64,000 nt of DNA from Corynebacterium pseudodiphtheriticum DSM 44287 (GCF_000688415.1 NZ_JIAH01000006.1:124001-188000); one strand, 5' to 3'; counted from the first letter of the stretch, positions 55,637 through 64,000 are shown. A program made the numbers and translations. Notes: a model not told the origin generated them from the letters alone.

Positions 55637-56206
55637 GTGGCCGAAACTTCTCCGAAGACGGTGCAGACGTTAGCGAGCCTCCGTCAATTTATCCAATTTG
55701 GGATGGTCGGTGGCTCCGGAGTGATCGTCAACCTCACCGTTGTATATATTTGCAAAAAATTCGCAGAGGTGGTCTTTGCGTTAAACGAGCGTGAGGTTTT
55801 TCTGCCACTTTTGGGCACTGATTTCAACATCCGCTGGTATAACGTTTTTACCGTGGTGGCGTTCGTCATTGCGAATATTTGGAATTATCAGTTGAACCGA
55901 TCGTGGACGTTTAAAGGCGTGTCTTCGGTGGGGTGGATTCGCGGGCTTGTGCCATTTATGATCACTGGTATTGGTGCTCTTGTGGTATCACAGATTGTTT
56001 TGGTGCTGCTCATGAACCCAGGCTCGCCAATTGCACTCTCAGAAAGTGTCTTTGACGATTCCACTGGGCTGCGCACGAAGTTTTATTGGGCCAGTGCGCT
56101 GTCGATATTGGTTTCTATGCCAGTTAATTTTGTGATTAATAAATTTTGGACTTTCCGAAAAAGCCCAAAGGGGAGCCGAGTGGTTCTCGACTCCCCAATA
56201 TCTTAG
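55637..56206 (+). CDS. GtrA-family membrane protein
   Basis: 189 residues from the GTG at 55637 (AAAGGGACTTT just upstream); an in-frame GTG at 55607 overlaps the dapC stop. Four membrane segments with the family's opening LRQFIQFGMVGGSGVIVNLTVVYI and NYQLNRSWTFK, and the ending NFVINKFWTFRK. GtrA proteins are thought to help flip polyprenyl-linked sugars for O-antigen, teichoic acid or arabinogalactan decoration. A hairpin within its last codons probably ends the convergent dapD transcript. Confidence 0.88.
   Translation: MAETSPKTVQTLASLRQFIQFGMVGGSGVIVNLTVVYICKKFAEVVFALNEREVFLPLLGTDFNIRWYNVFTVVAFVIANIWNYQLNRSWTFKGVSSVGWIRGLVPFMITGIGALVVSQIVLVLLMNPGSPIALSESVFDDSTGLRTKFYWASALSILVSMPVNFVINKFWTFRKSPKGSRVVLDSPIS
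56170..56196 (-). terminator. Hairpin terminator for dapD inside the end of gtrA
   Basis: GGGGAG-C-CGAG and CTCG-A-CTCCCC pair around TGGTT. On the minus strand it is followed by TTTGGGCTTTTT, about 65 bp after the dapD stop. Confidence 0.55.
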
Positions 56207-56260
56207 GTTGCGGTGCTTTCCGTCACCGGAAGCTATGCCGCAGCGCTTTGGTTTTAGCCC

Positions 56261-57232
56261 TTAATTATTGTGTAGTTCCTCGTTGAGCTGGACCGCCGAA
56301 GCTTTCCATTCGGTGGCCTCCACAGAACCGGAGACTGAATTGCGGCGGTACAAAATACCGCTGGCACCACTAAGGGTGCTGGCCTTGACCGTTGATCCAT
56401 GAGACACTCCGATGGCTTCGGCTACCGGTCCGAAGACGGTGAGCTTTGTGCCACCGGTGATATACAATCCGGCCTCTACGACGCAGTCGTCGCCCAAGGA
56501 GATACCGATTCCGGCATTAGCACCAAGCAAGCAGTGCTTACCGACGGAGATAACCTCTTTTCCGCCACCGGAAAGAGTGCCCATGATCGAGGCTCCGCCG
56601 CCGACGTCAGAACCGTCATCTACGACTACACCGGCAGATATCCGGCCTTCGACCATGCCGGAGCCAAGAGTACCGGCATTGAAATTGACAAAGCCCTCGT
56701 GCATGACGGTGGTACCTTCTGCGAGATAAGCGCCGAGGCGTACCCGGTCTGCATCACCAATGCGCACTCCTGATGGCACTACGTAGTCGACCATACGCGG
56801 GAATTTATCGACAGAGTAGACGGTAACTGGGCCACGGCTTGCCAAGCGGCCTCGCACCATTTGGAAATCTTCCACTGCGCATGGTCCGTAGTTAGTCCAC
56901 ACAACATTTGCTAACAGGCCGAATAAACCCTCGAGGTTCTGCTCATGGGGTTTGATCAAGCGGTGCGATAGCAAGTGCAGGCGCAGGTAAGCGTCGTAAG
57001 TATCCTTGGGGGCTTGGTCTAAATCGGCGATGTCAGTACGCACAGCTATACGCGCGACCCCTCGCTCTTCGTCTGGCCCCACCAGGTTGGCGAATTGTTG
57101 GGGAACCTCGTCTAGTTTGCTCGTTTTGCTGGAGGAGACGGATTCTCCGAGCTTTGGTGCGGGATACCAGACGTCGAGGACGGTGCCGTCATGAGTGACA
57201 GTCGCGAGTCCACGTGCCGATGCTGAAGTCAT
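56261..57232 (-). CDS. dapD: Tetrahydrodipicolinate N-succinyltransferase
   Basis: 323 residues from the ATG at 57232 (start [16 protein letters not shown], as in relatives). The C-terminal two-thirds is a left-handed beta helix of hexapeptide repeats, with [48 protein letters not shown]-type repeats visible and a final [24 protein letters not shown]. It transfers succinyl from succinyl-CoA in the lysine/diaminopimelate pathway. The upstream region has three tandem 15-bp repeats. Confidence 0.94.
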   Translation of the reverse strand: MTSASARGLATVTHDGTVLDVWYPAPKLGESVSSSKTSKLDEVPQQFANLVGPDEERGVARIAVRTDIADLDQAPKDTYDAYLRLHLLSHRLIKPHEQNLEGLFGLLANVVWTNYGPCAVEDFQMVRGRLASRGPVTVYSVDKFPRMVDYVVPSGVRIGDADRVRLGAYLAEGTTVMHEGFVNFNAGTLGSGMVEGRISAGVVVDDGSDVGGGASIMGTLSGGGKEVISVGKHCLLGANAGIGISLGDDCVVEAGLYITGGTKLTVFGPVAEAIGVSHGSTVKASTLSGASGILYRRNSVSGSVEATEWKASAVQLNEELHNN

Positions 57233-57271
57233 AGAAAAGCTGCTACCTATTCTGTTTCGGAAACTGTCAAA

Positions 57272-57316
57272 GCAAGTCACAAGCGCGCAAGTCACAACTG
57301 TGCATGTCACAACTGT
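57272..57316. repeat. Three tandem 15-bp repeats upstream of dapD
   Basis: GCAAGTCACAAGCGC (57272-57286), GCAAGTCACAACTGT (57287-57301) and GCATGTCACAACTGT (57302-57316) lie head to tail, with GTCACAA conserved at exact 15-bp spacing. They sit 40-84 bp upstream of the dapD start codon, where a regulator could bind cooperatively. Confidence 0.7.
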
Positions 57317-57376
57317 GATTGCGGGTGCAATTGTGGCTTGCTATCCGAGTTCGAGCATACCCGAAATATTGTGGTT

Positions 57377-58783
57377 TTATTGCTTAACGACGTTGGATAG
57401 GCCTTTGCGTTTGCGGTTTTGTCCCACGAATATCGAAATGATGAGCAACCCCGAAAGCAGTACAGCGACTGCTAGTAGTTGACCGCGCGCTCCTGGGTCG
57501 GTCAGCATGAGGATCATGATGCCAGCCAGCGCAGCCAACGAGATATATGCGTCCCATGGGTAAAAACCGGCGTTGAGTTCTCCCAGTTCTCCGTTGCGCT
57601 TCATCACTGGGTGCAATTTCAAGTACGACAAAATGGTGAGAATCCAAATTACCAACAAGCATCCGCCCACGGCGTTGAATAAGAATTCCAGTAGCCCAGG
57701 TGGATTCCACCATTGCAGCGCGACTGAACCAAAAGCGAAGATAACTGAGAGAACGACCGCGTTTTGTGGTGCTGATGCCTTGTTGACCTTGGAGAAAATT
57801 GCTGGGGCATTTCCATCGCGGCTCATGTTAAATACCAGGCGCGAGGTGGCATAGATCTGTGCGTTGAAAGCTGAAAGCAGAGCGATAACGATGATCAGTT
57901 CCATGAATCCAGCTGCCCCAGGGATATTAGCCATGGACAGAATCTGGGTAAACGGTGAGTCTGCAGCAACGTCTGCGTCTTGGATGGAATCAAAAGGTAA
58001 GAGCAGTGTGATGACCAGTACGGATCCGATATAGAAGAAAAGAATACGGAAAATGATCGCATTGACTGCTGTCTTGACGTTTTTTGCTGGATCTTCTGAT
58101 TCTGCGGCAGCAATGGTCACTAGTTCGATGCCACCGAATGCGAAAGCAACTGCCAATAGGCCAGCGGCAATGCCGGAGAGACCGTTAGGGGCAAAGTTTT
58201 CAATGAACTCGCCGGGGTTAGCGCCTGTAGCATTCGGCCACAAGCCGAAAATCAGTAGCAAACCTATGCCAATAAAACCAATGATCACCACAATTTTGAT
58301 GATGGCGAACCAGAACTCAAATTCACCGAAACCACGGACGTTAGCGAAGTTCACCAGAGCAAAAAGGACAACAACGACGAGGGCCGGAATCACTGGTGCA
58401 ATACCAAACCAGGCACCAATAATCGCTGATGCTCCGGTGATTTCCGCTCCCATCACCATGACTAACATGAACCAATAAATCCAGCCGTTGGTGAATCGTG
58501 CCCAGTTACCGAAAGCCATGCCAGAAAACGTCGAAAAAGAGCCCAATGATGGCCGGGCGGCGGCCATTTCACCCAACATGCGCATGATCAGGGTGACAAG
58601 AATTCCGGCGACGATATAGGACAGCAATACTGAGGTGCCGGAAATTTGGATTCCCAGACCGACCCCTAAGAACAGCCCTGCACCGACAGCAGAACCCAGC
58701 CCCATCATGGTCAGATGGCGGGTTTTCATCAGGTTCGCGCCCTGTTTTTTCGCTGGTGACGCCCCAGCTTGCGGTTGCGACAT
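57377..58783 (-). CDS. APC-superfamily amino-acid permease (AAT family)
   Basis: 468 residues with about twelve membrane segments and a short polar head containing RHLTMMGLGSAVGAGLFLGVG, the family signature. The AAT group includes AroP, CycA and GabP; the helix-3 region GNWARFTNGWIYWFMLVMVMGAEITGASAIIG is typical. Substrate cannot be fixed from sequence; aromatic amino acids, D-alanine/serine or gamma-aminobutyrate are all possible. The C-terminus is basic. It is upstream of dapD on the same strand, with about 145 bp between them. Confidence 0.87.
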   Translation of the reverse strand: MSQPQAGASPAKKQGANLMKTRHLTMMGLGSAVGAGLFLGVGLGIQISGTSVLLSYIVAGILVTLIMRMLGEMAAARPSLGSFSTFSGMAFGNWARFTNGWIYWFMLVMVMGAEITGASAIIGAWFGIAPVIPALVVVVLFALVNFANVRGFGEFEFWFAIIKIVVIIGFIGIGLLLIFGLWPNATGANPGEFIENFAPNGLSGIAAGLLAVAFAFGGIELVTIAAAESEDPAKNVKTAVNAIIFRILFFYIGSVLVITLLLPFDSIQDADVAADSPFTQILSMANIPGAAGFMELIIVIALLSAFNAQIYATSRLVFNMSRDGNAPAIFSKVNKASAPQNAVVLSVIFAFGSVALQWWNPPGLLEFLFNAVGGCLLVIWILTILSYLKLHPVMKRNGELGELNAGFYPWDAYISLAALAGIMILMLTDPGARGQLLAVAVLLSGLLIISIFVGQNRKRKGLSNVVKQ

Positions 58784-59170
58784 GAGTTGCGCCTTTCTTT
58801 TTCTCTTCGGCCGGTCCCGCTATGGCCGGTCGATCTGCGTCCGATGGCTCCGGTGACTGTTGCTTAAAATGAACAATCGCTTTGCAGAATACTCAACACC
58901 CTAGTCCAGAACGTTTTCTTGCTCACGATACGGGGCGAAGTAAATGCCGGTTACTTGTCCTCGGATGGTCCGGATCGTGGACTCACGAGCAAGAAAATAT
59001 GCTAGTTGCTGCGGTATCGAAGGGGAGTGAACCGGCAGTTTGTGCAAAATAGGGTGCGAATGCAGACCGCAAGCGCGGTAGGCTTGGGCACTGTGAAGAC
59101 ACCACTCGAGCAAAAACATCAGTCGTCTAGTGAACAAGAAGATAGCTCGCGGAATTCCGGGGAGCAGGCT
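58784..59170. other. 387-bp intergenic region between permease and dapE
   Basis: Holds the divergent promoters and one clear inverted repeat (separate entry). Open frames here on both strands lack similarity. The dapE frame itself is open upstream from 59006, but the extra 55 residues are low complexity and unlike DapE. Confidence 0.55.
58914..58997. repeat. Inverted repeat TTTTCTTGCTC/GAGCAAGAAAA
   Basis: Perfect 11-bp arms at 58914-58924 and 58987-58997 with a 62-nt spacer; an inner ACGAT/ATCGT pair can extend the stem. Could be a leader RNA structure or two sites for a regulator of dapE. Confidence 0.55.
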
Positions 59171-60310
59171 GTGCCGTACTTAGATTTCGATGCTGACCCA
59201 GTCTCTTTGACTGCGGCATTGGTAGACATTGCATCACCGTCCCATGATGAAAAGAATATTGCTGATGCCATCGAATCCGCGCTCTACGCAGTTCGGAAGC
59301 ATGCAGCAATCGATTTTGTGGTGCAGCGTTATAACAATACGGTCTGCGCAAAAACCAATACCGGGCGTGATACCCGCGTTGTTCTCGCAGGTCACGTGGA
59401 TACCGTTCCTATTGCGGATAACGTGCCGCACCATTTGACTGAGGATGCGAATGGGCAAACAATTATGCATGGCTGCGGAACTACCGATATGAAATCTGGT
59501 TTGGCTGTTTACCTACACGTTTTTGCGCGGTTGGTAAAAACCGGCAATCTTTCGTGCGATCTCACGATGATCGCCTATGAGGGCGAAGAGGTAGCCACCA
59601 AGTACAACGGTCTGTACCATCTGCAACGCGATCACCCTGAGTGGTTGGCTGGCGACCTGGCACTACTGGGTGAACCATCAGGCGGCATGATTGAAGCCGG
59701 CTGTCAGGGAACTCTGCGGTTGAAAATCTCTGCGCGTGGACAACGCGCGCACTCTGCTCGGTCATGGTTGGGATCGAATGCAGCCCATACTCTGGCGCCG
59801 GTGATGGTCAAAGTCGCCGATTATGAGGCACGTAAAGTGACGATTGATGGCTGTACTTATCGCGAGGGCCTCAATATTGTGCACCTGGAAGCAGGAGTTG
59901 CGACAAATACTATTCCGGATGATGCATGGATGTTCGTGAATTTCCGTTACGCCCCGGACCGTAGTGAAGACGAAGCACTCGCACACGCACTCGAGGTATT
60001 GGGGCTTAGAAATCTCGCCGACGATTCGCTACTGAGCGTGGAAATTGATGACAGTGCAGGCGCAGCGTTACCAGGCCTGGGGGCGCCCGTCGCTAAGCGC
60101 TTATTAGAAGCGGTAGGCGGAAATTATCGCGCGAAACTTGGTTGGACCGATGTAGCTCGGTTCAGTGCGCTAGGTGTGCCAGCCGTCAACTTCGGTTGCG
60201 GGGACCCAGGATTTGCGCATAAACGCGATGAACAATGCCCGACAGCGCAGATTACCCAGGTAGCGCAACAACTTGTTGACTACCTCCAGAAAGAGGAATT
60301 ACCTTCCTAA
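59171..60310 (+). CDS. dapE: Succinyl-diaminopimelate desuccinylase
   Basis: 379 residues from the GTG at 59171, with GGGGAG 8 bp before. M20 metallopeptidase fold: metal ligands H75 and D77 (AGHVDTVP), D106 (HGCGTTDMKSG) and E139/E140 (AYEGEE). It releases succinate from N-succinyl-LL-diaminopimelate. The gene is convergent with nothing and precedes the LOG-family gene by 1 bp, so dapE-LOG-folP-gpgS probably form one operon. Confidence 0.94.
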   Translation: MPYLDFDADPVSLTAALVDIASPSHDEKNIADAIESALYAVRKHAAIDFVVQRYNNTVCAKTNTGRDTRVVLAGHVDTVPIADNVPHHLTEDANGQTIMHGCGTTDMKSGLAVYLHVFARLVKTGNLSCDLTMIAYEGEEVATKYNGLYHLQRDHPEWLAGDLALLGEPSGGMIEAGCQGTLRLKISARGQRAHSARSWLGSNAAHTLAPVMVKVADYEARKVTIDGCTYREGLNIVHLEAGVATNTIPDDAWMFVNFRYAPDRSEDEALAHALEVLGLRNLADDSLLSVEIDDSAGAALPGLGAPVAKRLLEAVGGNYRAKLGWTDVARFSALGVPAVNFGCGDPGFAHKRDEQCPTAQITQVAQQLVDYLQKEELPS

Positions 60311-60311
60311 T

Positions 60312-61214
60312 ATGGCTGCAGAAACCCCCAAAGAGCGTTCAGTGCCCCCGCATGAACAATGTTCCCCGCATGCAGATTACTCCGCCCACGAAGCTGACAA
60401 TAGTGATGCAAGGCGTGACGGCGATGCAAGGCGTGACGGCCAGCGTCGGGAAATGAATATGCGGGGTCCGGTGATCACGCGCGACGAAAACCTTTCGCAA
60501 TCAACTTATGACCAGCGCTTATTGGAACGCAGTGCTGACCATGACTGGATGCATGCCGACCCCTGGAGGATCTTACGCATCCAGGGCGAATTTGTATCTG
60601 GCTTTGATGCCTTGGCGAAGTTGCCGAAAGCGGTGACGGTTTTTGGTTCTGCCCGAATCCCACGCGGGCAGGAATACTACGAGTGGGGCGAGCAGATCGC
60701 TGCCAAACTAGTTGAGAATGATTACGCAGTGATCACCGGGGGTGGACCAGGATTGATGGAAGCCGCCAATAAAGGAGCCTTCGAATCCGGTGGCCGGTCC
60801 GTGGGGCTAGGCATCGAGCTGCCATTTGAGCAGCAACTCAATGACTATATTGGGTTAGGTATTCATTTCCGCTATTTCTTTGCACGCAAGACCATGTTTT
60901 TGAAATATTCCCAAGCATTCGTCTGCTTACCTGGAGGTTTGGGAACGCTCGATGAGTTATTTGAAGTCCTGTGCATGGTGCAAACCAAAAAAGTTACTAG
61001 CTTTCCGATCGTGCTTGTCGGGAAGCAATTTTGGTCTGGCCTGGTGGATTGGTTGCAGCAACGTCTGGTCGCAGAAGGTATGATCGATCAGGCCGATCTA
61101 GATCTCTTCATCGTGACTGACGACGTAGACGAGGCTATTGCCCATATTGTGCGCGTCCACGAACGTTTTACTGAGACGAACACCGCAGATAGTAAGGCTA
61201 GAGTTGATGACTGA
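60312..61214 (+). CDS. LOG-family (TIGR00730) phosphoribohydrolase-like protein
   Basis: 300 residues. The first 60 are polar and contain a duplicated DARRDG hexapeptide from an 18-bp tandem repeat. The Rossmann-like core has VTVFGSARI, TGGGPGLMEAANKGAFE and the family signature PGGLGTLDELFE. LOG proteins remove ribose phosphate from nucleoside monophosphates, in plants giving cytokinins; mycobacterial LOG-type enzymes can also make cytokinins. The gene lies between dapE and folP2 as Rv1205 does near Rv1207. Start at 60312 overlaps nothing; its end overlaps folP by 8 bp. Confidence 0.88.
   Translation: MAAETPKERSVPPHEQCSPHADYSAHEADNSDARRDGDARRDGQRREMNMRGPVITRDENLSQSTYDQRLLERSADHDWMHADPWRILRIQGEFVSGFDALAKLPKAVTVFGSARIPRGQEYYEWGEQIAAKLVENDYAVITGGGPGLMEAANKGAFESGGRSVGLGIELPFEQQLNDYIGLGIHFRYFFARKTMFLKYSQAFVCLPGGLGTLDELFEVLCMVQTKKVTSFPIVLVGKQFWSGLVDWLQQRLVAEGMIDQADLDLFIVTDDVDEAIAHIVRVHERFTETNTADSKARVDD
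60405..60440. repeat. 18-bp in-frame tandem duplication in the LOG gene
   Basis: GATGCAAGGCGTGACGGC occurs twice in a row (60405-60422, 60423-60440), encoding DARRDG twice in the variable head of the protein. Confidence 0.8.
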
Positions 61215-62031
61215 GATCATGGCGATTATTAATCGCACCCCAGATTCGTTTTATGATAAAGGCGCGACTTTTGCCGAAGATTCCGCGTTGGCACGTGCAC
61301 AACAAGCCATTGCCGATGGGGCGAGCATTATCGACGTTGGAGGAGTAAAAGCTGGGCCCGGTGACGACGTTGATGTCGCAGAGGAAATCGACCGGGTAAT
61401 CCCAACGATCGCTGCTGTGTATGAGCTAAACCCTAACGTCACCATTTCTGTGGACACCTGGCGTGCTGATGTCGCCGAGGCAGCGATTGGCGCCGGAGCT
61501 AGGCTCATTAACGATACGTGGGCCGGATATGACCCAGAACTCATTGAAGTTGCCGGGGCACACCGGGTCGGATACGTTTGCTCGCATACCGGAGTCAACA
61601 CTCCGCGCACCCGCCCACATCGCGTGCACTACGACGACGTGGTAGCTGATGTGATTGCACAGACCACGTCATTAGCAGAACGTGCCGTAGCCTGCGGTGT
61701 GCCGGAAAATAAGGTCTTCATTGACCCCACGCATGATTTCGGAAAAAATACCTTTCATGGGCTGGAATTATTGCGCCGTTGCGATGAACTTGTTGCGACC
61801 GGATGGCCGGTTCTTATGGCACTGTCGAATAAAGATTTTATCGGCGAAACATTACAACGAGCGCCCCGTGAGCGAGTCGTCGGGACACTGGCAGCAACCG
61901 CATGGGCTGCTGCTCGTGGGGTAGCAGCTTTCCGCGTACACGAGGTGGCAGAAACTCTCGATGTCATTAAAATGACAGAAGCAATTGCAGGTTTACGCGC
62001 GCCTGAAGACACCATTCGCGGGCTATTATGA
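61207..62031 (+). CDS. folP2: Dihydropteroate synthase-like protein FolP2
   Basis: 274 residues from the ATG at 61207, overlapping the LOG gene. TIM-barrel motifs of the DHPS family are visible: MAIINRTPDSFYDKG in place of MGILNVTPDSF, GASIIDVGGVKAGPG, SVDTWRADVAEAA and LMALSNKDFIGE. The replacement of the canonical NVTPDSF by NRTPDSF is typical of the second actinobacterial copy (Rv1207-like), whose mycobacterial homologue lacks clear DHPS activity. It may act on another pterin-like or sugar substrate. Its stop overlaps the gpgS start (ATGA). Confidence 0.88.
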   Translation: MTEIMAIINRTPDSFYDKGATFAEDSALARAQQAIADGASIIDVGGVKAGPGDDVDVAEEIDRVIPTIAAVYELNPNVTISVDTWRADVAEAAIGAGARLINDTWAGYDPELIEVAGAHRVGYVCSHTGVNTPRTRPHRVHYDDVVADVIAQTTSLAERAVACGVPENKVFIDPTHDFGKNTFHGLELLRRCDELVATGWPVLMALSNKDFIGETLQRAPRERVVGTLAATAWAAARGVAAFRVHEVAETLDVIKMTEAIAGLRAPEDTIRGLL

Positions 62032-62885
62032 TGCAGGCTACCGACTTCATGCACCGCGTAAGCGTAGTGATCCCCGCACTCGATGAAGAAAATACTGTTG
62101 GGCAAGTAGTGGCTGCAATTGCTGCAGAGCAGCCTGGAGAAATCATCGTTATCGATGCTGATTCTTCCGATGCCACTGCCCATCGTGCGAAAATTGCTGG
62201 TGCCAAGGTTATTAACTGGCAGGATGCTGCGCCGGGCCGCGGTGTGCCAACACAGCCAGGCAAAGGAGAATCGTTGTGGCGTGGAGTTGCAGAAGCATGC
62301 GGGGATTATGTCGTATTTGTCGACGCCGATTTGGTAGAGCCCCCTGCTGAACTAGTCGGCAGACTTGCGCGACCATTGGCAGAAGATAGTACCAAGCAAC
62401 TTGTGAAACCAATCTATCGTCGGGGCTACCAGGGTGCCGATAGTGGCGGCGGACGGGTGACGGAACTAACTGCGAAACCCCTGCTAAGACTACTATTTCC
62501 GCATTTGGCACACATCGCGCAACCTTTGGGTGGGGAATATGCGATTCGACGTTCAGCGGCGTTAACGCTTCCTTTTGTCGGTGGATTTGGTGTCGAAGCT
62601 GGATTGTTGATCGATATTGCTGGCGCCTATGGTGCTGCTGCTATTACTCAGGTAGAGCTAGGTACCCGACATCATCGGAACAAACCCCTGGCAGAATTAG
62701 CCCCAATGGCAGATGTAGTTGCGGCCACAATTCTTGGACGGGCCGAACAGTATCCTTGCCTTGGTTCAGACAAACTAGGACGAACTACCGAAGCGACACA
62801 TTTAAAGTTGAATGGGGCAATATCAGCGCTAACGCAGACACAAAGTCTAGAACGCCCGAGTCTATCTGACTATGGGGTCTGCTAA
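62028..62885 (+). CDS. gpgS: Glucosyl-3-phosphoglycerate synthase
   Basis: 285 residues, family GT81. VVIPALDEENTVG near the N-terminus and the DADLVEPP metal-binding DxD motif (about residues 94-101) are clear. GpgS makes glucosyl-3-phosphoglycerate, the first step of methylglucose lipopolysaccharide in mycobacteria and of the glucosylglycerate pathway elsewhere in the order. The gene is shorter than mycobacterial GpgS (about 320). It starts inside the folP stop codon, so translation is coupled, and keeps the Rv1208 position. Confidence 0.92.
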   Translation: MMQATDFMHRVSVVIPALDEENTVGQVVAAIAAEQPGEIIVIDADSSDATAHRAKIAGAKVINWQDAAPGRGVPTQPGKGESLWRGVAEACGDYVVFVDADLVEPPAELVGRLARPLAEDSTKQLVKPIYRRGYQGADSGGGRVTELTAKPLLRLLFPHLAHIAQPLGGEYAIRRSAALTLPFVGGFGVEAGLLIDIAGAYGAAAITQVELGTRHHRNKPLAELAPMADVVAATILGRAEQYPCLGSDKLGRTTEATHLKLNGAISALTQTQSLERPSLSDYGVC

Positions 62886-62946
62886 ACCGGCATGAGCATT
62901 CTAGATAATTTCGTAGACTACTAATGACAAGGAATAATTCGGGCCG

Positions 62947-63300
62947 ATGTTTCTATCATGGATTTTTCTAGTGCTCATCATCGCGGTTCTCGTAATATTG
63001 GGAATTGTGCTCTGGGCTAAATTTTTCGGCATTCATGACTTGGCAGCCCACCCTGGTAGCGCACAAAGCAGTGGGGACTCTGCAGATGCTGCACACCAAG
63101 AGACGGAGAGCCAGATTGTTTCTGCTAACCGAAGAGCTGTCGCACACGGGCAGCTTGCAGCGGTGGAATTTTCGGTTGTGCCGCGTGGCTACCGTGCGGA
63201 TCAAGTTGATGCGGTACTAGCCGAATGTCAAGCAGAAATAGACCGCCTGCGTGCGCAACAAGCCCCGCATGCACAACGTGCACAGGATACTGAGAGATAA
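62947..63300 (+). CDS. DivIVA-domain membrane protein
   Basis: 117 residues. One N-terminal membrane segment (about 4-27), an Ala/Ser/Gln/Glu-rich stretch, then FSVVPRGYRADQVDAVLAECQAEIDRLRAQ (about 75-104), which matches the DivIVA N-terminal lipid-binding and coiled-coil motif. Proteins of this size follow gpgS in mycobacteria (Rv1209). Probably sits at the membrane and may link to Wag31/DivIVA polar growth; this is inference. Confidence 0.8.
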   Translation: MFLSWIFLVLIIAVLVILGIVLWAKFFGIHDLAAHPGSAQSSGDSADAAHQETESQIVSANRRAVAHGQLAAVEFSVVPRGYRADQVDAVLAECQAEIDRLRAQQAPHAQRAQDTER

Positions 63301-63313
63301 AAGGAAGAACGAG

Positions 63314-64000
63314 ATGCTCCATGAGGTAGTTGACCTGCTGGCTGATCCGAACGATGGGACAGCGTTGCACGGGGAAGATGAATTTCGCCGTCTAGTATCC
63401 GAATCTGGCCATAGTTTCGACGTTGCTAAACAAGGCTACGTTACGCTGCTTCCGGGGGCGGGCCGCAAGCACGATGGTGATAGCGCAGCAATGGTGCAAG
63501 CGAGGGAAACGTTTCTTTCGCACGGGCATTTTGCGCCGTTTGTGGAGGCCGTCACTTCTGCGATGGTGGCGGCGGTTGATTTGGCTAATACTGCAGCATT
63601 GACCGGTAGCGATCATGCCCCGGTAGTTATTGAGTCGGGCGCAGGTACTGGATATTACTTGTCACATACTCTCGATAGCATTGCAGGAGCACGCGGGATA
63701 GGGCTGGATATTTCCACCCCGGCCGCGAAACAACTAGCTAAATGCCATCCGAAAGCAGGAGCTGTGGTCGCAGACGTGTGGCAACGGCTACCAATCGCTA
63801 GCGCTTGCGCTGATGCTCTTTCTGTGGTTTTTGCTCCACGGAACATGCCGGAATTTGCACGGGTGCTCAAACCTGGTGGTCAACTGGTTGTGCTGACTCC
63901 CCATGCTGGGCATTTGCAAGAATTGCGGGAACCTTTGGGCATCGTTGACGTGGAAGAAGACAAGGTTGCTCGGCTACATGACCAAGCCGAAGGACTATTA
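63314..64000 (+). CDS. RlmA-family 23S rRNA (guanine-N1) methyltransferase, C-terminus cut
   Basis: 229 residues visible from the ATG at 63314 (AAGGAAG upstream) to the window edge. The opening SGHSFDVAKQGYVTLLPG, the ARETFLSHGHFAPF region, the SAM loop VVIESGAGTGYYL and VVFAPRNMPEFARVLKPGG match RlmA/TlrB methylases, which modify G745 or G748 of 23S rRNA and in some cases give tylosin resistance. The N-terminal zinc-finger cysteines found in E. coli RlmA (C..C...C) are missing; only the histidine of GHSFD remains. Start in an open frame beyond the edge prevents judging the C-terminus. Confidence 0.82.
   Translation, partial: MLHEVVDLLADPNDGTALHGEDEFRRLVSESGHSFDVAKQGYVTLLPGAGRKHDGDSAAMVQARETFLSHGHFAPFVEAVTSAMVAAVDLANTAALTGSDHAPVVIESGAGTGYYLSHTLDSIAGARGIGLDISTPAAKQLAKCHPKAGAVVADVWQRLPIASACADALSVVFAPRNMPEFARVLKPGGQLVVLTPHAGHLQELREPLGIVDVEEDKVARLHDQAEGLL

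Noticed and set aside
57272-57316. CRISPR-like array
   Set aside because: Three contiguous 15-bp units without spacers; too short and without cas genes.

Overview
The window is chromosomal DNA of a Corynebacterium species or close relative (Corynebacteriales). The evidence is mycothiol enzymes (mca, mshB), the glucosyl-3-phosphoglycerate synthase GpgS, an LpqW-type lipoprotein, a short-chain Z-prenyl diphosphate synthase, a LysI-type lysine permease, and a gene order that (from memory) follows M. tuberculosis Rv1021-Rv1026, Rv1080-Rv1093, Rv1098-Rv1112, Rv1165-Rv1178 and Rv1201-Rv1209. Base composition is moderate, unlike the high GC of mycobacteria. I saw no prophage, complete insertion sequence, integrase, CRISPR array or rRNA.

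Layout. 1-7.5 kb: lysine permease (cut by the left edge), mazG, an LpqU-like transglycosylase, eno, an FtsB/DivIC protein, DUF501, ppx, tRNA-Leu(UAA) and a Bax-inhibitor-family membrane protein, closed by a long perfect hairpin. 7.5-20.5 kb: lipoprotein, greA, DUF4307, mca, Z-prenyl synthase, coaA diverging from glyA, then pabAB and pabC separated by a lone iron-siderophore-type binding lipoprotein with a DtxR-like box, followed by small hypotheticals, a lone LysR-type effector domain with a basic tail, and a GNAT acetyltransferase. 20.5-25 kb: a 5-oxoprolinase operon (pxpABC) with an NRAMP-fold transporter, divergent from a GntR/FCD regulator; the shared intergenic region carries several clear dyads.

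25-31 kb is the most accessory-looking part: two paralogous DUF1444-like proteins converge on a 663-residue protein with a helical head, a YxxxE motif and a Gly/Asn-rich tail (type VII secretion substrate-like), next to a DUF3558-like lipoprotein. About 1.27 kb follows without a convincing gene but dense in stem-loops. 31-48.5 kb: yjdM, fumC, glpX, DUF4245, a decayed glutamine synthetase plus a fragment of an ornithine-cyclodeaminase-like gene, xseBA, ispH, DUF6542, rmuC, an AI-2E-family transporter, ychF, a queuosine-precursor transporter, a PIG-L deacetylase, a frameshifted zupT, DUF402 and a secreted protein.

48.9-64 kb: typA, lpqW, mshB, a small membrane protein, fdxC, dapC, gtrA, dapD, an amino-acid permease, dapE, a LOG-family protein, folP2, gpgS, a DivIVA-domain membrane protein and an RlmA-type methyltransferase cut by the right edge. 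Three steps of the succinylase lysine/diaminopimelate branch (dapC, dapD, dapE) lie within 6 kb. Folate (pabAB, pabC, folP-like, glyA), mycothiol (mca, mshB) and cell-envelope precursor functions (Z-prenyl synthase, lpqW, gpgS) recur across the window.
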